The translations under genes were made by a program, and so were the position numbers. This document shows, one piece after another, positions 29,077-39,497 of a stretch of DNA of 64,000 nt. The notes under the pieces are model-generated. The model was not told where the DNA came from and searched no databases. It worked only from the letters and a program-made list of their open reading frames with translations. Numbering within the stretch: the first letter of the stretch is position 1; every line of letters starts with the position of its first letter. This DNA is from Pseudophaeobacter sp. (GTDB lineage Bacteria; Pseudomonadota; Alphaproteobacteria; Rhodobacterales; Rhodobacteraceae), in NCBI GenBank assembly GCA_027019165.1, contig JALUXC010000025.1:62001-126000 (forward strand), written 5' to 3'.

Positions 29077-30091
29077 GGCCGCCGTGGCTGCGCCTAGGAT
29101 CCAAGACTTCGGCACAGCGCCCTGCGGCGCAGCAGTCAAGCGGGTGCAGATCGAAAACGGTGGAAGCCGTGCTGCCGTCATCACCTGGGGTGCCAGCCTG
29201 CAGGACTATCGCGTTACGGGCTGGGACGGCGCTGTGATTCTGGGGAGTCCTGACCTTGACGCTTATCTCGGCCCGCTGCGTCATTGCGGTGCCGTCGTTG
29301 GCCGGGTGGCCAACCGGATCGCCAATGGTCGCGCCCGGCTGCAAGGCAAATTGATTGAGCTGGAGCGAAACGAAAACGGCGTCAATTGTCTGCATGGCGG
29401 CCACACGGGAAGCAGCCAGCGCAATTGGACAATCACCGACCATGACAGGGAGCGCGTGGTCTTGGCGCTCACTCTCAAAGACGGAGATGGCGGCTTTCCC
29501 GGCACCCTGAAGATCTGCGCAGACTATAAGCTGGACACGGAAGGTGCGCTTTGCCTGTCGCTTGTTGCACGAACCGATGCCCCGACCTTTTGCAACCTCG
29601 CCCATCACGCCTATTGGAGCTTTGATCCTGATGACAGCCTGCGCCAACATGGCTTGCAGGTCTTTGCGCGGCACTACCTGCCGGTTGATGCCAATCTGAT
29701 CCCGCTTGGCGCGCCTGAACTCACCGCTGGCACGCGGTTTGACTTTGGCCGTGTCCGGCCTGTCCGACCCGCAGGCGATGCGGTTCTGGACCACACCTTC
29801 TGCTTTGCCGAGATCGATGGCCCGCGCCCCATGTGCAAGCTGCGCTACGGCCCCATGGCTCTGGATGTCCAAAGCGATGCTCCCGGGGTGCAGATCTATG
29901 ACGGAGCGCATCTGGACAGCGGCGTGTTTCCAACCCTGTCAGGCGCGCGATATGGCGCCCATGCAGGACTTGCGATCGAACCGCAAGCCTGGCCCGACGC
30001 CCCAAATCACCACGACTATCCGGACATTACGCTGATGCCCGGCGAGACCTTTCAACAGGTGTCCCGGTTTCATCCACATGTCTGCCAATGA
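29066..30091 (+). CDS. galM: Aldose 1-epimerase (mutarotase)
   Basis: GPLRHCGAVVGRVANRIANGRARLQGKLIELERNENGVNCLHGG; exact start uncertain (TTG/GTG). Confidence 0.87.
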   Translation: MLSEAAVAAPRIQDFGTAPCGAAVKRVQIENGGSRAAVITWGASLQDYRVTGWDGAVILGSPDLDAYLGPLRHCGAVVGRVANRIANGRARLQGKLIELERNENGVNCLHGGHTGSSQRNWTITDHDRERVVLALTLKDGDGGFPGTLKICADYKLDTEGALCLSLVARTDAPTFCNLAHHAYWSFDPDDSLRQHGLQVFARHYLPVDANLIPLGAPELTAGTRFDFGRVRPVRPAGDAVLDHTFCFAEIDGPRPMCKLRYGPMALDVQSDAPGVQIYDGAHLDSGVFPTLSGARYGAHAGLAIEPQAWPDAPNHHDYPDITLMPGETFQQVSRFHPHVCQ

Positions 30092-30109
30092 CGTTCAAGG
30101 AGCCCTGAT

Positions 30110-31027
30110 ATGAAGGACGCACTGACCGGCATCCTGCCCGTAGCACCGACCCCGTTTCACGACGATGGCCGCATCGATGAAGAGGGAATGCGCCGGGTTC
30201 TGGATTGCATGATCGACCAAGGAGTCGACGCCATCTGCATTCTGGCGAATTACTCTGAACAGTTCGTGCTGTCGGACGCGGAACGTGCCACCCTGATGCG
30301 GCTTAGCCTCGAACATGTGGCAGGCCGGGTCCCGGTGATCGTGACCATCAGCCATTTCTACACTGGCATTGTCGTTGAGCGCGCAAAGTCGGCTGAGGCG
30401 CTTGGCGCAAGCATGGTGATGATGATGCCGCCCTATCACGGGGTCGGCCTTGTCCCGGCCGAGGCGGGCATTTTTGAACATTTTCAGGCGGTCAGTGACG
30501 CTATCGACATTCCCATCATGGTGCAGGACGCGCCCCTGTCAGGCTGCCAGCTGTCTGTGCCCCTATTGGTGCGCATGGCAAAAGAGCTGGAGCAGGTGCA
30601 GTACTTCAAGATGGAAATGCCCTTTGCCGCAGACAAGCTTGCGGCGCTGATTGAGGCCGGCGGCAAGGACATTGTCGGGCCCTTTGACGGGGAAGAGGCG
30701 GCAACTCTGCTGGCAGATCTGGATGCAGGCGCCACCGGCACCATGACCTCGGGGCTGCAGTGCGAGCAGATTGGCAAGATCATCCGCAGCTACCTCAAAG
30801 GGGACAAGGACGCCGCCCTGGCCCAGTGGACGCGGTGCCTGCCTCTGATCAACCACGAAAACCGTCAATGCGGGCTGCGGGCCTGCAAGACCGTGATGAA
30901 GGCAGGCCGGGTGATCGGCAGCGATCACGTCCGCCATCCGCTAAAGCCGATGTCCAAGCGCACCAAGGACCGCCTTTTGCAACTCTCCGCCGATCTTGAC
31001 CTGATTGCCCTGAAATGGGGCCACTAA
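30110..31027 (+). CDS. Dihydrodipicolinate synthase/NAL-family protein (probable L-2-keto-3-deoxyarabonate dehydratase)
   Basis: 305 aa DapA-family; FHDDGRIDEEGMRRVLDCMIDQGVDAICILANYSEQFVLSD; adjacent to semialdehyde dehydrogenase. Confidence 0.8.
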   Translation: MKDALTGILPVAPTPFHDDGRIDEEGMRRVLDCMIDQGVDAICILANYSEQFVLSDAERATLMRLSLEHVAGRVPVIVTISHFYTGIVVERAKSAEALGASMVMMMPPYHGVGLVPAEAGIFEHFQAVSDAIDIPIMVQDAPLSGCQLSVPLLVRMAKELEQVQYFKMEMPFAADKLAALIEAGGKDIVGPFDGEEAATLLADLDAGATGTMTSGLQCEQIGKIIRSYLKGDKDAALAQWTRCLPLINHENRQCGLRACKTVMKAGRVIGSDHVRHPLKPMSKRTKDRLLQLSADLDLIALKWGH

Positions 31028-31036
31028 GAGGATAGC

Positions 31037-32551
31037 ATGACCTTTCTCCCGCATGGAAAACACCTGATTGCCGGCACATGGGTTGGCAGCGAAACGCAGT
31101 TCACCTCCGATCCGGCCAATGGTGCAGCGCATCGCTTTGCGGTTGGAACGCCGCAGGATGTGAACACGGCCTGTGATGCCGCCGCCAAGGCTTTCTGGTC
31201 GTATAGTGCGTCCACACGTCAGGAGCGCGCCGCGTTCCTGGAGGCAATCGCCGACGAAATCGAAGCCAGAGCCGAGGCGATCACAGCAATTGGCACCGAG
31301 GAAACCGGCCTGCCCAAGGCCCGCCTTGAGGGGGAGCGGGGCCGCACCACCGGACAATTGCGTCTCTTTGCCAAGCATATCCTGGAGGGCGATTTTCTCG
31401 ACCGTCGCCACGATGCGGCGCTACCGGACCGCGCGCCTCTGCCCCGCCCGGATCTGAAGATGGTACAGCGCCCGGTTGGCCCGGTTGCAGTCTTTGGCGC
31501 CTCCAACTTTCCTCTGGCTTTCTCAACGGCGGGCGGTGATACCGCATCGGCGCTTGCGGCGGGCTGCCCGGTTGTGGTCAAGGGCCATCCCGCGCATCCC
31601 GGCACCGGTGAAATCGTGGCCGAGGCCATTCTGGCCGCAATCACTCGCTGCAACATTGCCCCGGGTGTCTTTTCCCTGATCCAAAGCAACGCCCATGATG
31701 TGGGAGAATCCTTGGTCACGCACCCCTCGATCACCGCTGTCGGCTTTACCGGATCACTGGCGGGCGGACGCGCCTTGTTTGATCTTTGCGCGGCACGGCC
31801 CCGGCCCATCCCCTTCTTTGGAGAGCTGGGCAGCGTCAACCCGATGTTCCTCTTGCCGGAGGCCTTGAAGGCGCGCGGCGATGCCATTGCAAAAGGCTGG
31901 GCCGGATCGCTGACCATGGGCGCGGGCCAATTCTGCACCAATCCCGGCCTCGCCATCGTCATCGACAGCCCCGAAGCGCAGGCCTTTTGCGACGCTGCCG
32001 CCGCTGCGCTTGGCTCTGTCGAACCGCAAACCATGCTGACAGGTGGTATCGCAAAGGCCTATCAGGCCGGATGTGATCGGATCTCGGGAACCAAGGGTGT
32101 GCAAGCGCTCCTCACATCGGGCAATGAACCGCGCGAGGCATCCCCGCATCTGTTCAGGACAACCGGCGTGCAGTGGCTGGCCGATCCATCGCTTGGCGAA
32201 GAGGTCTTTGGCCCGCTGGGGTTGATCATTGTGGTCCGGGACGAGAGCGAAATGGCAGAGGTCGCCATGGCACTTGAGGGTCAGCTGACCTGCACGCTGC
32301 ATCTTGAGGACAGCGACACGCCCCTGGCACGGCGGCTGATGCCAGTGCTTGAGCAAAAAGCAGGCCGTATCCTGGCCAATGGGTTCCCCACGGGGGTCGA
32401 GGTCTGCGACAGCATGGTCCATGGCGGCCCCTACCCTGCTTCGACGAATTTCGGAGCGACCTCGGTTGGCACCCTGGCCATTCGCCGGTTTCTGCGGCCG
32501 GTGTGTTATCAGGACATGCCGACCGATCTTTTGCCGCAGGACATAGTCTGA
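31037..32551 (+). CDS. Aldehyde dehydrogenase (NADP+), probable 2,5-dioxovalerate (alpha-ketoglutaric semialdehyde) dehydrogenase
   Basis: 504 aa; FGASNFPLAFSTAGGDTASALAAGCPVVVKGHPAHPGT; FFGELGSVNPMFLLP; TMGAGQFCTNPG. Confidence 0.88.
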   Translation: MTFLPHGKHLIAGTWVGSETQFTSDPANGAAHRFAVGTPQDVNTACDAAAKAFWSYSASTRQERAAFLEAIADEIEARAEAITAIGTEETGLPKARLEGERGRTTGQLRLFAKHILEGDFLDRRHDAALPDRAPLPRPDLKMVQRPVGPVAVFGASNFPLAFSTAGGDTASALAAGCPVVVKGHPAHPGTGEIVAEAILAAITRCNIAPGVFSLIQSNAHDVGESLVTHPSITAVGFTGSLAGGRALFDLCAARPRPIPFFGELGSVNPMFLLPEALKARGDAIAKGWAGSLTMGAGQFCTNPGLAIVIDSPEAQAFCDAAAAALGSVEPQTMLTGGIAKAYQAGCDRISGTKGVQALLTSGNEPREASPHLFRTTGVQWLADPSLGEEVFGPLGLIIVVRDESEMAEVAMALEGQLTCTLHLEDSDTPLARRLMPVLEQKAGRILANGFPTGVEVCDSMVHGGPYPASTNFGATSVGTLAIRRFLRPVCYQDMPTDLLPQDIV

Positions 32552-32554
32552 CTC

Positions 32555-33457
32555 ATGCCGCTTGCCGATTGGATCGCTGTTGACTGGGGCACCTCCCGGC
32601 TGCGCCTATGGGCGCTCGAAAGTTCGGGCAGGATCCTTGGCACGCAGGCCTCCGACAAGGGCATGGGGCAGCTGTCTGCCGAAGGGTTCGAACCCGCCCT
32701 TCTTGCGCTGGCCGCGCCCTATCTCGACCCAACCCGCCGCACCAAGATTTTGATCTGTGGCATGGCGGGCGCGCGGCAAGGCTGGCACGAGGCCCCGTAT
32801 CGGCAGGTGCCCTGCACCCCGGTCGGCGATGGAACCGTTCAGCCAGAGGTTTCGGACCCGCGGCTTGATGTTCACATCCTGCCGGGGCTGAGCCAACAGG
32901 CGCCTCCCGATGTCATGCGGGGAGAAGAAGTGCAGATTGCCGGGTTCCTGATGCATCACCCCGGATTTGATGGCACGCTGTGCCTGCCGGGCACACATTG
33001 CAAATGGGTTCGTGTTGCAGACGGCTGCGTGCAGTCCTTTCAGACCACCATGACCGGCGAGCTTTTTGACCTGATGAGCCGCCAGTCGATCCTGCGCCAC
33101 GATCTGGGCGAAGGCTGGGACACTGCCGCGTTTCTGGCGGCCAGCCAGGCTGCCTGCGCCAATCCTGAACTGGCCTTTTCCGATCTCTTTGCCTTGCGTG
33201 CCGGGGCGCTGCTGGGCAAACCTGTCAGCAAAACGCCCCGATCAGTTCTGTCGGGCCTGTTGATCGGTGCGGAACTGTCGGCGACGTGCAAACACTGGCA
33301 AGGTCAAAAGGTGGTTGTGATCGGCGCGCCGGATCTTGCGAGACGGTATTGCGATGCGCTCGCCCAGCAAGGTGCAAAGGTCACTGACCTGGATGGGACA
33401 GAGTTGGTTCTGGACGGGCTGAAGGCCTGTCATCTTCAACAGGAAGGCTACCCATGA
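32555..33457 (+). CDS. dgoK: 2-dehydro-3-deoxygalactonokinase
   Basis: MPLADWIAVDWGTSRLRLWAL...; GTHCKWVRV; paired with KDPGal aldolase. Confidence 0.9.
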   Translation: MPLADWIAVDWGTSRLRLWALESSGRILGTQASDKGMGQLSAEGFEPALLALAAPYLDPTRRTKILICGMAGARQGWHEAPYRQVPCTPVGDGTVQPEVSDPRLDVHILPGLSQQAPPDVMRGEEVQIAGFLMHHPGFDGTLCLPGTHCKWVRVADGCVQSFQTTMTGELFDLMSRQSILRHDLGEGWDTAAFLAASQAACANPELAFSDLFALRAGALLGKPVSKTPRSVLSGLLIGAELSATCKHWQGQKVVVIGAPDLARRYCDALAQQGAKVTDLDGTELVLDGLKACHLQQEGYP

Positions 33458-34062
33458 AACCGCGAAACATAATCGCGATCCTGCGGGGGATCACGCCCGG
33501 CTCTGTGACCGGCATCGCCGAGGGTCTGATCTGCGCCGGGATAAAACAGATCGAGGTGCCGCTGAACTCCCCCGATCCGCTGACCTCGATCGAAACCCTG
33601 GCCAAGGCCTTTGGCGATATCGCCCTGATCGGTGCCGGAACCGTTCTGGAGGCCGGAGCCGTGAAAGATGTGCATCAGGCCGGTGGGCGGCTGATCGTTT
33701 CCCCCGACACGAATGTAGAGGTGATCAAAACGGCCAAGGCTCTGGATCTTGTCTCATATCCCGGGGCAATGACCCCGACCGAATGTTTCACCGCACTGCG
33801 CGCAGGCGCAGACGGTTTGAAACTGTTTCCCGGCGCCTTGATCGGACCCGAGGGTCTGCGGGCGCTGAAGGCGGTGCTGCCGCCAGAAACAACTCTGTTC
33901 AGCGTGGGAGGCGCAACACCTCAGAATTTCGCCGCCTGGCACGCCGCGGGTGCAACCGGTTTTGGCATCGGGTCGGCGCTCTATCGACCAGGCGATGATT
34001 CAAATACAGTGGCTCGCCGTGCCACTGAGATCGTTCAGGCCTATGATGAGGTGTATTCGTGA
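33454..34062 (+). CDS. dgoA: 2-dehydro-3-deoxy-6-phosphogalactonate aldolase
   Basis: IIAILRGITPGSVTGIAEGLICAGIKQIEVPLNSPDPL...LIGAGTV; ATGA overlap with dgoK. Confidence 0.92.
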   Translation: MKPRNIIAILRGITPGSVTGIAEGLICAGIKQIEVPLNSPDPLTSIETLAKAFGDIALIGAGTVLEAGAVKDVHQAGGRLIVSPDTNVEVIKTAKALDLVSYPGAMTPTECFTALRAGADGLKLFPGALIGPEGLRALKAVLPPETTLFSVGGATPQNFAAWHAAGATGFGIGSALYRPGDDSNTVARRATEIVQAYDEVYS

Positions 34063-34910
34063 CTCCCGCTCAGATCTTTGATGACCGTTTGTGTGAACTT
34101 GGTGAGGGGCCCCTGTGGCACCCCGTGCGCGGGCAATTGTTCTGGTTTGATATTTTGGGAAAGCGCCTGCTGTCGCGTGTCGGCGCCCGAGCGTTGACTT
34201 GGGACTTTGACGAACATGTCTCGGCCGCGGGTTGGGTGGATCGGGACACGTTGCTGATGGCCTCAGAAACCGGGTTGCACCGGTTCGACATTGTCAGCGG
34301 CAAGCGTCTGTTGCTGCATCCGCTGGAAGCCGAGGATCCGGCGACCCGCTCAAACGATGGCCGCGCGGACCAAATGGGCGGTTTCTGGATCGGCACCATG
34401 GGCAAAAGCGCCGAACGCGGTGCGGGTGCGATATATAGACTCTACAAAGGGCAAATTCGAAAGATCTTTGACGATATCACGATCCCCAATGCGATCTGCT
34501 TTTCACCGGATGGGACAACGGCCTATTTCAGCGATACGCCGACGCAAAAGATCATGCGGCAGCCGCTGGATCACGAAGGTTGGCCAGATGGGGACCCGTC
34601 GGTCTTTGTCGATCTTGCGCCAGAAGGACTGTTCCCGGACGGTGCGGTCTGTGACCGTGACGGGGCCGTTTGGAATGCGCAATGGGGCGCGGGGCGCGTT
34701 GCACGCTACCTGCCCGACGGCACATTTGACCGCGCGCTGCCCGTTCCGGGTCGGCACAGCTCTTGCCCCGCATTTGGTGGATTGGAATTTCAGACTCTTT
34801 TTGTGACAACAGCCCGGCAGGATCTGAAAGATGCCACGCCATCGGACGGCTGTGTGCATGAAGGATCACCCGGACCGACAGGCCTGCCCGAACACCGGGT
34901 CATCCTGTAG
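34059..34910 (+). CDS. SMP-30/gluconolactonase/LRE family protein (probable aldonolactonase)
   Basis: CELGEGPLWHPVRGQLFWFDILG...SNDGRADQMGGFWIGTMG...DGAVWNAQWG. Confidence 0.9.
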   Translation: MTPAQIFDDRLCELGEGPLWHPVRGQLFWFDILGKRLLSRVGARALTWDFDEHVSAAGWVDRDTLLMASETGLHRFDIVSGKRLLLHPLEAEDPATRSNDGRADQMGGFWIGTMGKSAERGAGAIYRLYKGQIRKIFDDITIPNAICFSPDGTTAYFSDTPTQKIMRQPLDHEGWPDGDPSVFVDLAPEGLFPDGAVCDRDGAVWNAQWGAGRVARYLPDGTFDRALPVPGRHSSCPAFGGLEFQTLFVTTARQDLKDATPSDGCVHEGSPGPTGLPEHRVIL

Positions 34911-35089
34911 CTAAGGTCACCGGCTCCGACAATGGTGCGGTTCAAGCTTTCTGCGTCAGTCAAAGGATACCGACCGCACACCCAAACATAGTCTCAATCC
35001 TCCGGCCAGCAACGAGCCGGTTCTGGTTTGATCCACAGGACGCGCAGTTTTCCCAGTCTGTCAGGCTAGATTGCTAAGATCAGCGACAG

Positions 35090-35962
35090 TCAAAACCGAG
35101 CGTCCTGGACCTCTTTCAGATCGGGGATGACGTCTGCTGTGCCGTGGCGTGTAACCATCAAGGCAGCCGCCCGAGTGGCCTGTGCCATGGCCTGTGCCAT
35201 CGGCATGTTCCGGTCAAGGCCTGCCAAAACATATCCTGTAAACGTGTCACCTGCCCCGGTTGTATCCAAAGGTGTCACTGGCAGCGCGGAAATTTCCTGC
35301 ACTTCGCCACTGGGCCCATGGATATGGCGGGCACCTTTCGCCCCAAGAGTAATGATTACATCCGCAACGCCCAGCGCCTCAGGAGCAAGACCAGTCGCCT
35401 CTTGCAATTGGCCGGCCTCGACCTCGTTCATGAACAAAAGATCGATATGCGGAAGCACCGCCTGGACAGCTTTCGCATCAAAGGGAGCTGCTGCATAGGC
35501 GACCTGCAGGCCAAGATCACGGCCCATTCTGGCGGCTTCGGCTTGCAGATTGGTTTCATTCTGCATCACCAGAATGTCCCCTGCGGACGCAGCAGAAAGC
35601 GCCTGACCAAGCTGATCCTGGGTGATCGCCCGATTGGCGCCGGGAAACAGGATGATCTGGTTTTCACCGCCCTGATCCACCGCGACGATGGCATGGCCTG
35701 TGGGCGTGTCGATCTGCGCAATATGGCGAGTATCGACGCCATACTCCATCAGCCGATCCCGTGCCCATGTGCCTTCGGGGCCGACAGCGCCGATATGGCA
35801 GACATGGCTGCCCGCGCGGGCGGCAGCAACGGACATATTCGCCCCCTTGCCGCCCAGGAACTGGGCAAATTCGCCCGCCGCCAAAGTCTCCCCCGCCTGC
35901 GGAAGATGCGGTAGGCTGTAGACCATATCGGCATTGATTGAGCCCAGATTCCAGATCGCCAT
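35090..35962 (-). CDS. Ribokinase/PfkB-family carbohydrate kinase
   Basis: WNLGSINADMVYSLPHLPQAGETLAAGEFAQFLGGKGANMSVAAARAG...DTTGAGDTFTGYVLAGL. Confidence 0.9.
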   Translation of the reverse strand: MAIWNLGSINADMVYSLPHLPQAGETLAAGEFAQFLGGKGANMSVAAARAGSHVCHIGAVGPEGTWARDRLMEYGVDTRHIAQIDTPTGHAIVAVDQGGENQIILFPGANRAITQDQLGQALSAASAGDILVMQNETNLQAEAARMGRDLGLQVAYAAAPFDAKAVQAVLPHIDLLFMNEVEAGQLQEATGLAPEALGVADVIITLGAKGARHIHGPSGEVQEISALPVTPLDTTGAGDTFTGYVLAGLDRNMPMAQAMAQATRAAALMVTRHGTADVIPDLKEVQDARF

Positions 35963-35971
35963 GATACGCCC

Positions 35972-38227
35972 CTAGCCGATGTTGCAGGCCGCCAGAACCG
36001 CCATGTTGAGCACGTCATTGGCGGTGGAAGTGGTGGAGCAGATCTGGATCGGCTTGTCGACACCCGACAGAATCGGGCCGATCACCGTGGCGCCGCCCAT
36101 TTCCTGCATCAACTTGACCGAGATCGAGGCCGAGTGTCGCGCGGGCACCACCAGGATATTGGCCGGACCGGAGAGGCGCTGGAACGGGTAGTTCTCCTGC
36201 GCTTTGGCGTTCAGGGCCACATCCACGGTCATCTCGCCTTCATATTCGAAATCAACGCCGCGTTTATCGAGCACGCCGGGGGCGATGTGCATCTTTTCGG
36301 CGCGTTCCGATACCGGGTAGCCAAAGGTTGAAAAGCTGACAAAGGCCACGCGCGGATCCAGCCCCATGTGGCGGGCGACACCGGCGGCACGCTCAGCAAT
36401 GGTGGCAAGGTCGTTCTCATCCGGCCATTCATGGACCAGTGTATCGCCGATCAGCACGATCCGCCCCTTGTGCAAGAGAGCCGTCACGCCAGCCGCACCA
36501 TGTTTGGCATCGGCGTCAAAGACGTGGTTGATCTGGTCCATCACGTGGGCGGATTTCCGGGTGGCACCGGTAACCAGACCATCACCATGGCCATGCGCCA
36601 GCATCAGCGCCGAGAACACATGCCGGTCGCGGCCCACCAGCCGGTGGATGTCCTTGCGGTCAAACCCCTTGCGCTGCAGTCGGTTGAACAGAAAGTCCTT
36701 GTAGGTGTCGAAATGCTGGGTATTGGCGGCATTGACCACCTCCAGCTCGCGCACCGCATCGCCAAGGCCTGCCGTTTCCAGCTTGGCCTTCACATCGTCG
36801 GGGCGACCCACCACCAGCGCCTTGCCAAAGCCCGAGCGCTGATAGGTGACGGCAGCGCGCAAGACGCGGGGATCATCCCCTTCGGCAAAGATCATCCGCG
36901 ACTGGGCCGAGCGCGCCCGCGCATTGAGGCCGCGCAGGATCGAGGCAGTCGGATCCATGCGGCTTTTGAGGCTGATCTCATAGGCCTCCATATCGATGAT
37001 CGGGCGGCGGGCGGCGCCAGTGTCCATACCCGCCTTTGCAACCGCTGGCGGGATGCGGTGGATCAGGCGCGGGTCAAAGGGCGTCGGGATGATGTAATCG
37101 CGGCCAAAGCTGAGCGATTTGCCATAGGCCAGCGCCACCTCATCCGGCACATCCTCGCGTGCGAGCGCCGCCAAGGCATGGGCACATGCGATCTTCATCT
37201 CATCGTTGATGGCGCGGGCATTGATGTCGAGCGCGCCGCGAAAGAGGTAGGGAAAGCCCAACACGTTGTTCACCTGGTTGGGATAATCCGAGCGGCCCGT
37301 GGCCACGATAGCATCGACGCGCACTTCGTGGGCTTCTTCCGGGGTGATCTCGGGGTCCGGGTTTGCCATGGCAAAGATCACCGGATTGTCGGCCATGGAT
37401 TTGACCATATCCTGAGTCACCGCGCCCTTGACCGACACACCAAGGAAGACATCGGCGCCCTCCATAGCTTCCTCAAGAGTGCGCAGCTCGGTCTTGATGG
37501 CATGGGCCGATTTCCACTGATTCATGCCCTCGGTGCGTCCCTGGTAGATCACACCCTTGGTGTCGCAAACGATGCAGTTTTCGTGACGTGCACCCATGGA
37601 TTTCAGCAGCTCGATACAGGCGATACCGGCCGCGCCTGCCCCGTTGAGAACGATTTTTACGTCCTCGATCTTCTTGCCCGAGATATGCAGCGCATTGATC
37701 AGCCCCGCCGCGCAGATCACCGCGGTGCCATGCTGGTCGTCGTGGAAGACCGGGATGTCCATCTCTTCTTTGAGGCGCTGCTCGATGATGAAGCACTCGG
37801 GCGCCTTGATGTCCTCAAGGTTGATGCCGCCAAAGGTCGGGCCCATCAGGCGCACCGCCTTGCAGAACTCGTCCGGGTCTTCGGTGTCTAGCTCAATATC
37901 GATGGAATTCACGTCGGCAAAGCGCTTGAAGAGAACGGATTTCCCCTCCATCACCGGCTTCGATCCCAGCGCACCCAGATTGCCCAGACCCAAAACCGCT
38001 GTGCCATTAGAAATCACCGCCACAAGGTTGCCCTTGTTGGTATAGTCATAGGCTGTTTCCGGGTTCTCAGCGATGGCCTCGCAAGGTACCGCGACACCCG
38101 GAGAATAAGCCAAGGACAGATCCCTTTGCGTGGTCATCGGGACAGTTGCATTGATCTCCCACTTGCCGGGGGTGGGTTCCAGATGGAAGGCAAGCGCCTC
38201 TTCGTTGGTGATCTTCGCTTTGGGCAT
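35972..38227 (-). CDS. maeB: NADP-dependent malic enzyme with C-terminal phosphotransacetylase-like domain
   Basis: MPKAKITNEEALAFHLEPTPGKWEINATVPMTTQRDLSLAYSPGVAVPC...; C-terminal PTA region; internal ATG preferred. Confidence 0.94.
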   Translation of the reverse strand: MPKAKITNEEALAFHLEPTPGKWEINATVPMTTQRDLSLAYSPGVAVPCEAIAENPETAYDYTNKGNLVAVISNGTAVLGLGNLGALGSKPVMEGKSVLFKRFADVNSIDIELDTEDPDEFCKAVRLMGPTFGGINLEDIKAPECFIIEQRLKEEMDIPVFHDDQHGTAVICAAGLINALHISGKKIEDVKIVLNGAGAAGIACIELLKSMGARHENCIVCDTKGVIYQGRTEGMNQWKSAHAIKTELRTLEEAMEGADVFLGVSVKGAVTQDMVKSMADNPVIFAMANPDPEITPEEAHEVRVDAIVATGRSDYPNQVNNVLGFPYLFRGALDINARAINDEMKIACAHALAALAREDVPDEVALAYGKSLSFGRDYIIPTPFDPRLIHRIPPAVAKAGMDTGAARRPIIDMEAYEISLKSRMDPTASILRGLNARARSAQSRMIFAEGDDPRVLRAAVTYQRSGFGKALVVGRPDDVKAKLETAGLGDAVRELEVVNAANTQHFDTYKDFLFNRLQRKGFDRKDIHRLVGRDRHVFSALMLAHGHGDGLVTGATRKSAHVMDQINHVFDADAKHGAAGVTALLHKGRIVLIGDTLVHEWPDENDLATIAERAAGVARHMGLDPRVAFVSFSTFGYPVSERAEKMHIAPGVLDKRGVDFEYEGEMTVDVALNAKAQENYPFQRLSGPANILVVPARHSASISVKLMQEMGGATVIGPILSGVDKPIQICSTTSTANDVLNMAVLAACNIG

Positions 38228-38551
38228 GAGCTGTAGGTGTCCTCTCCTAATCGGCACAGTCTTAGCCCAGCCCTGCGCCCCCCTCAATCCGATCTGAAAA
38301 GAAATTGGCCCGTAAAAAGCAATATTATTTCAAATAAAAGTTGATTGATTCAGTCAGATTTCCGCCACAATCTCGCCGCGCCGAAGCTCGAATATGTTAA
38401 TAACTACTAACAGCCTCCTGATCGTCGGGTGGCGCTCGGGCGGCACTCAAAGGCCTGTGAAGCCTATGTCAGAACGGCATACCATCATTTCGAAGAGCCA
38501 CGCCCCACCGTCTTTGAACGGGACGTTGGAGTTAACTTGGGATGCAAATAT

Positions 38552-39397
38552 ATGACGAGTATCAACACAAACAGCGGTGCCATGACGGCGCTGCAAATGC
38601 TGGGCGGAACCGTCCAGAGCCGGTCGGATGTTCAAGACGCGGTTTCCACCGGCCGTGAAATCAACAGCGCCAAGGACAACGCAGCGCTCTGGGCCATTTC
38701 TCAGATCATGGAAACGGACACTGCTGGCTTCAAGGCCACCTCCAAATCCCTCTCTCTGGGTGAAGCAACAGTGGCCGTCGCATCGGTCGGTGCTGAAAGG
38801 ATCGCCGAAACGGTCAGGGAGATGAAAGAACTTGCGATAACCGCCGCCAGCGGATTGGTCGACTTCTCCAAGATCGAAGCGCAGATGCAGGAGAAGACGG
38901 ATCAAATCAATTCGATCATCTCCTCCAGCCAGTTCAACGGAGCAAACCTGTTGAAAACAAATGTAAACGACAGTGGAGCGACCAGTTTGTCTGTGGCTGC
39001 ATCTCTGGATCGGGACAGCGCTGTCGATGTCTCCCTGTCGATGATCGAAGTGGACAGCGTCAATTTCGAAGGCGATGCCGCCTTTGACATTAACGGGCGC
39101 ACGGCGATCACGGATCAAGCCAGTGCAATCACTGCCCTGGGAGAACTGGAGGGCTTCTTGCAATTCGCCGTGGACGGCGCTGCAGCTCTCGGGTCTTCCG
39201 CCGATCGTATTGCAGGGCAGAACGAGACGGTCAGCAGACTGGCCGACGCAACGCGCATGGGAATCAGTTCAATGGTGGACACCAATATGGAGGAGGCTTC
39301 TGTCCGGCTTGCGGCTCTCAATGTTCAGCAGCAGTTGGGCACCATGTCCCTCTCCATTGCCAACTACAGTCCGCAGTCCATAGGAGTGCTGTTCTAG
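38552..39397 (+). CDS. Flagellin (short, isolated)
   Basis: MTSINTNSGAMTALQMLGGTVQSRSDVQDAVSTGREINSAKDNAALWAISQIMETDT...; C-terminal ...EASVRLAALNVQQQLGTMSLSIANYSPQSIGVLF. Confidence 0.88.
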   Translation: MTSINTNSGAMTALQMLGGTVQSRSDVQDAVSTGREINSAKDNAALWAISQIMETDTAGFKATSKSLSLGEATVAVASVGAERIAETVREMKELAITAASGLVDFSKIEAQMQEKTDQINSIISSSQFNGANLLKTNVNDSGATSLSVAASLDRDSAVDVSLSMIEVDSVNFEGDAAFDINGRTAITDQASAITALGELEGFLQFAVDGAAALGSSADRIAGQNETVSRLADATRMGISSMVDTNMEEASVRLAALNVQQQLGTMSLSIANYSPQSIGVLF

Positions 39398-39497
39398 GCC
39401 AGCAGCGCGAAAGACCCATAGCTGGTCAGGCGTAACCGGGTTTTCCTTGGTCCATCCGCATTGTAAATGTCGGACGAACACTTTCGGGGGACCTTGC

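Noticed and set aside
36368-37891. 507-aa plus-strand ORF
   Set aside because: Fully antisense to maeB with spurious composition.
35972-38227. Malic enzyme-phosphotransacetylase fusion as a novel architecture
   Set aside because: This MaeB-type fusion is well known in proteobacteria.
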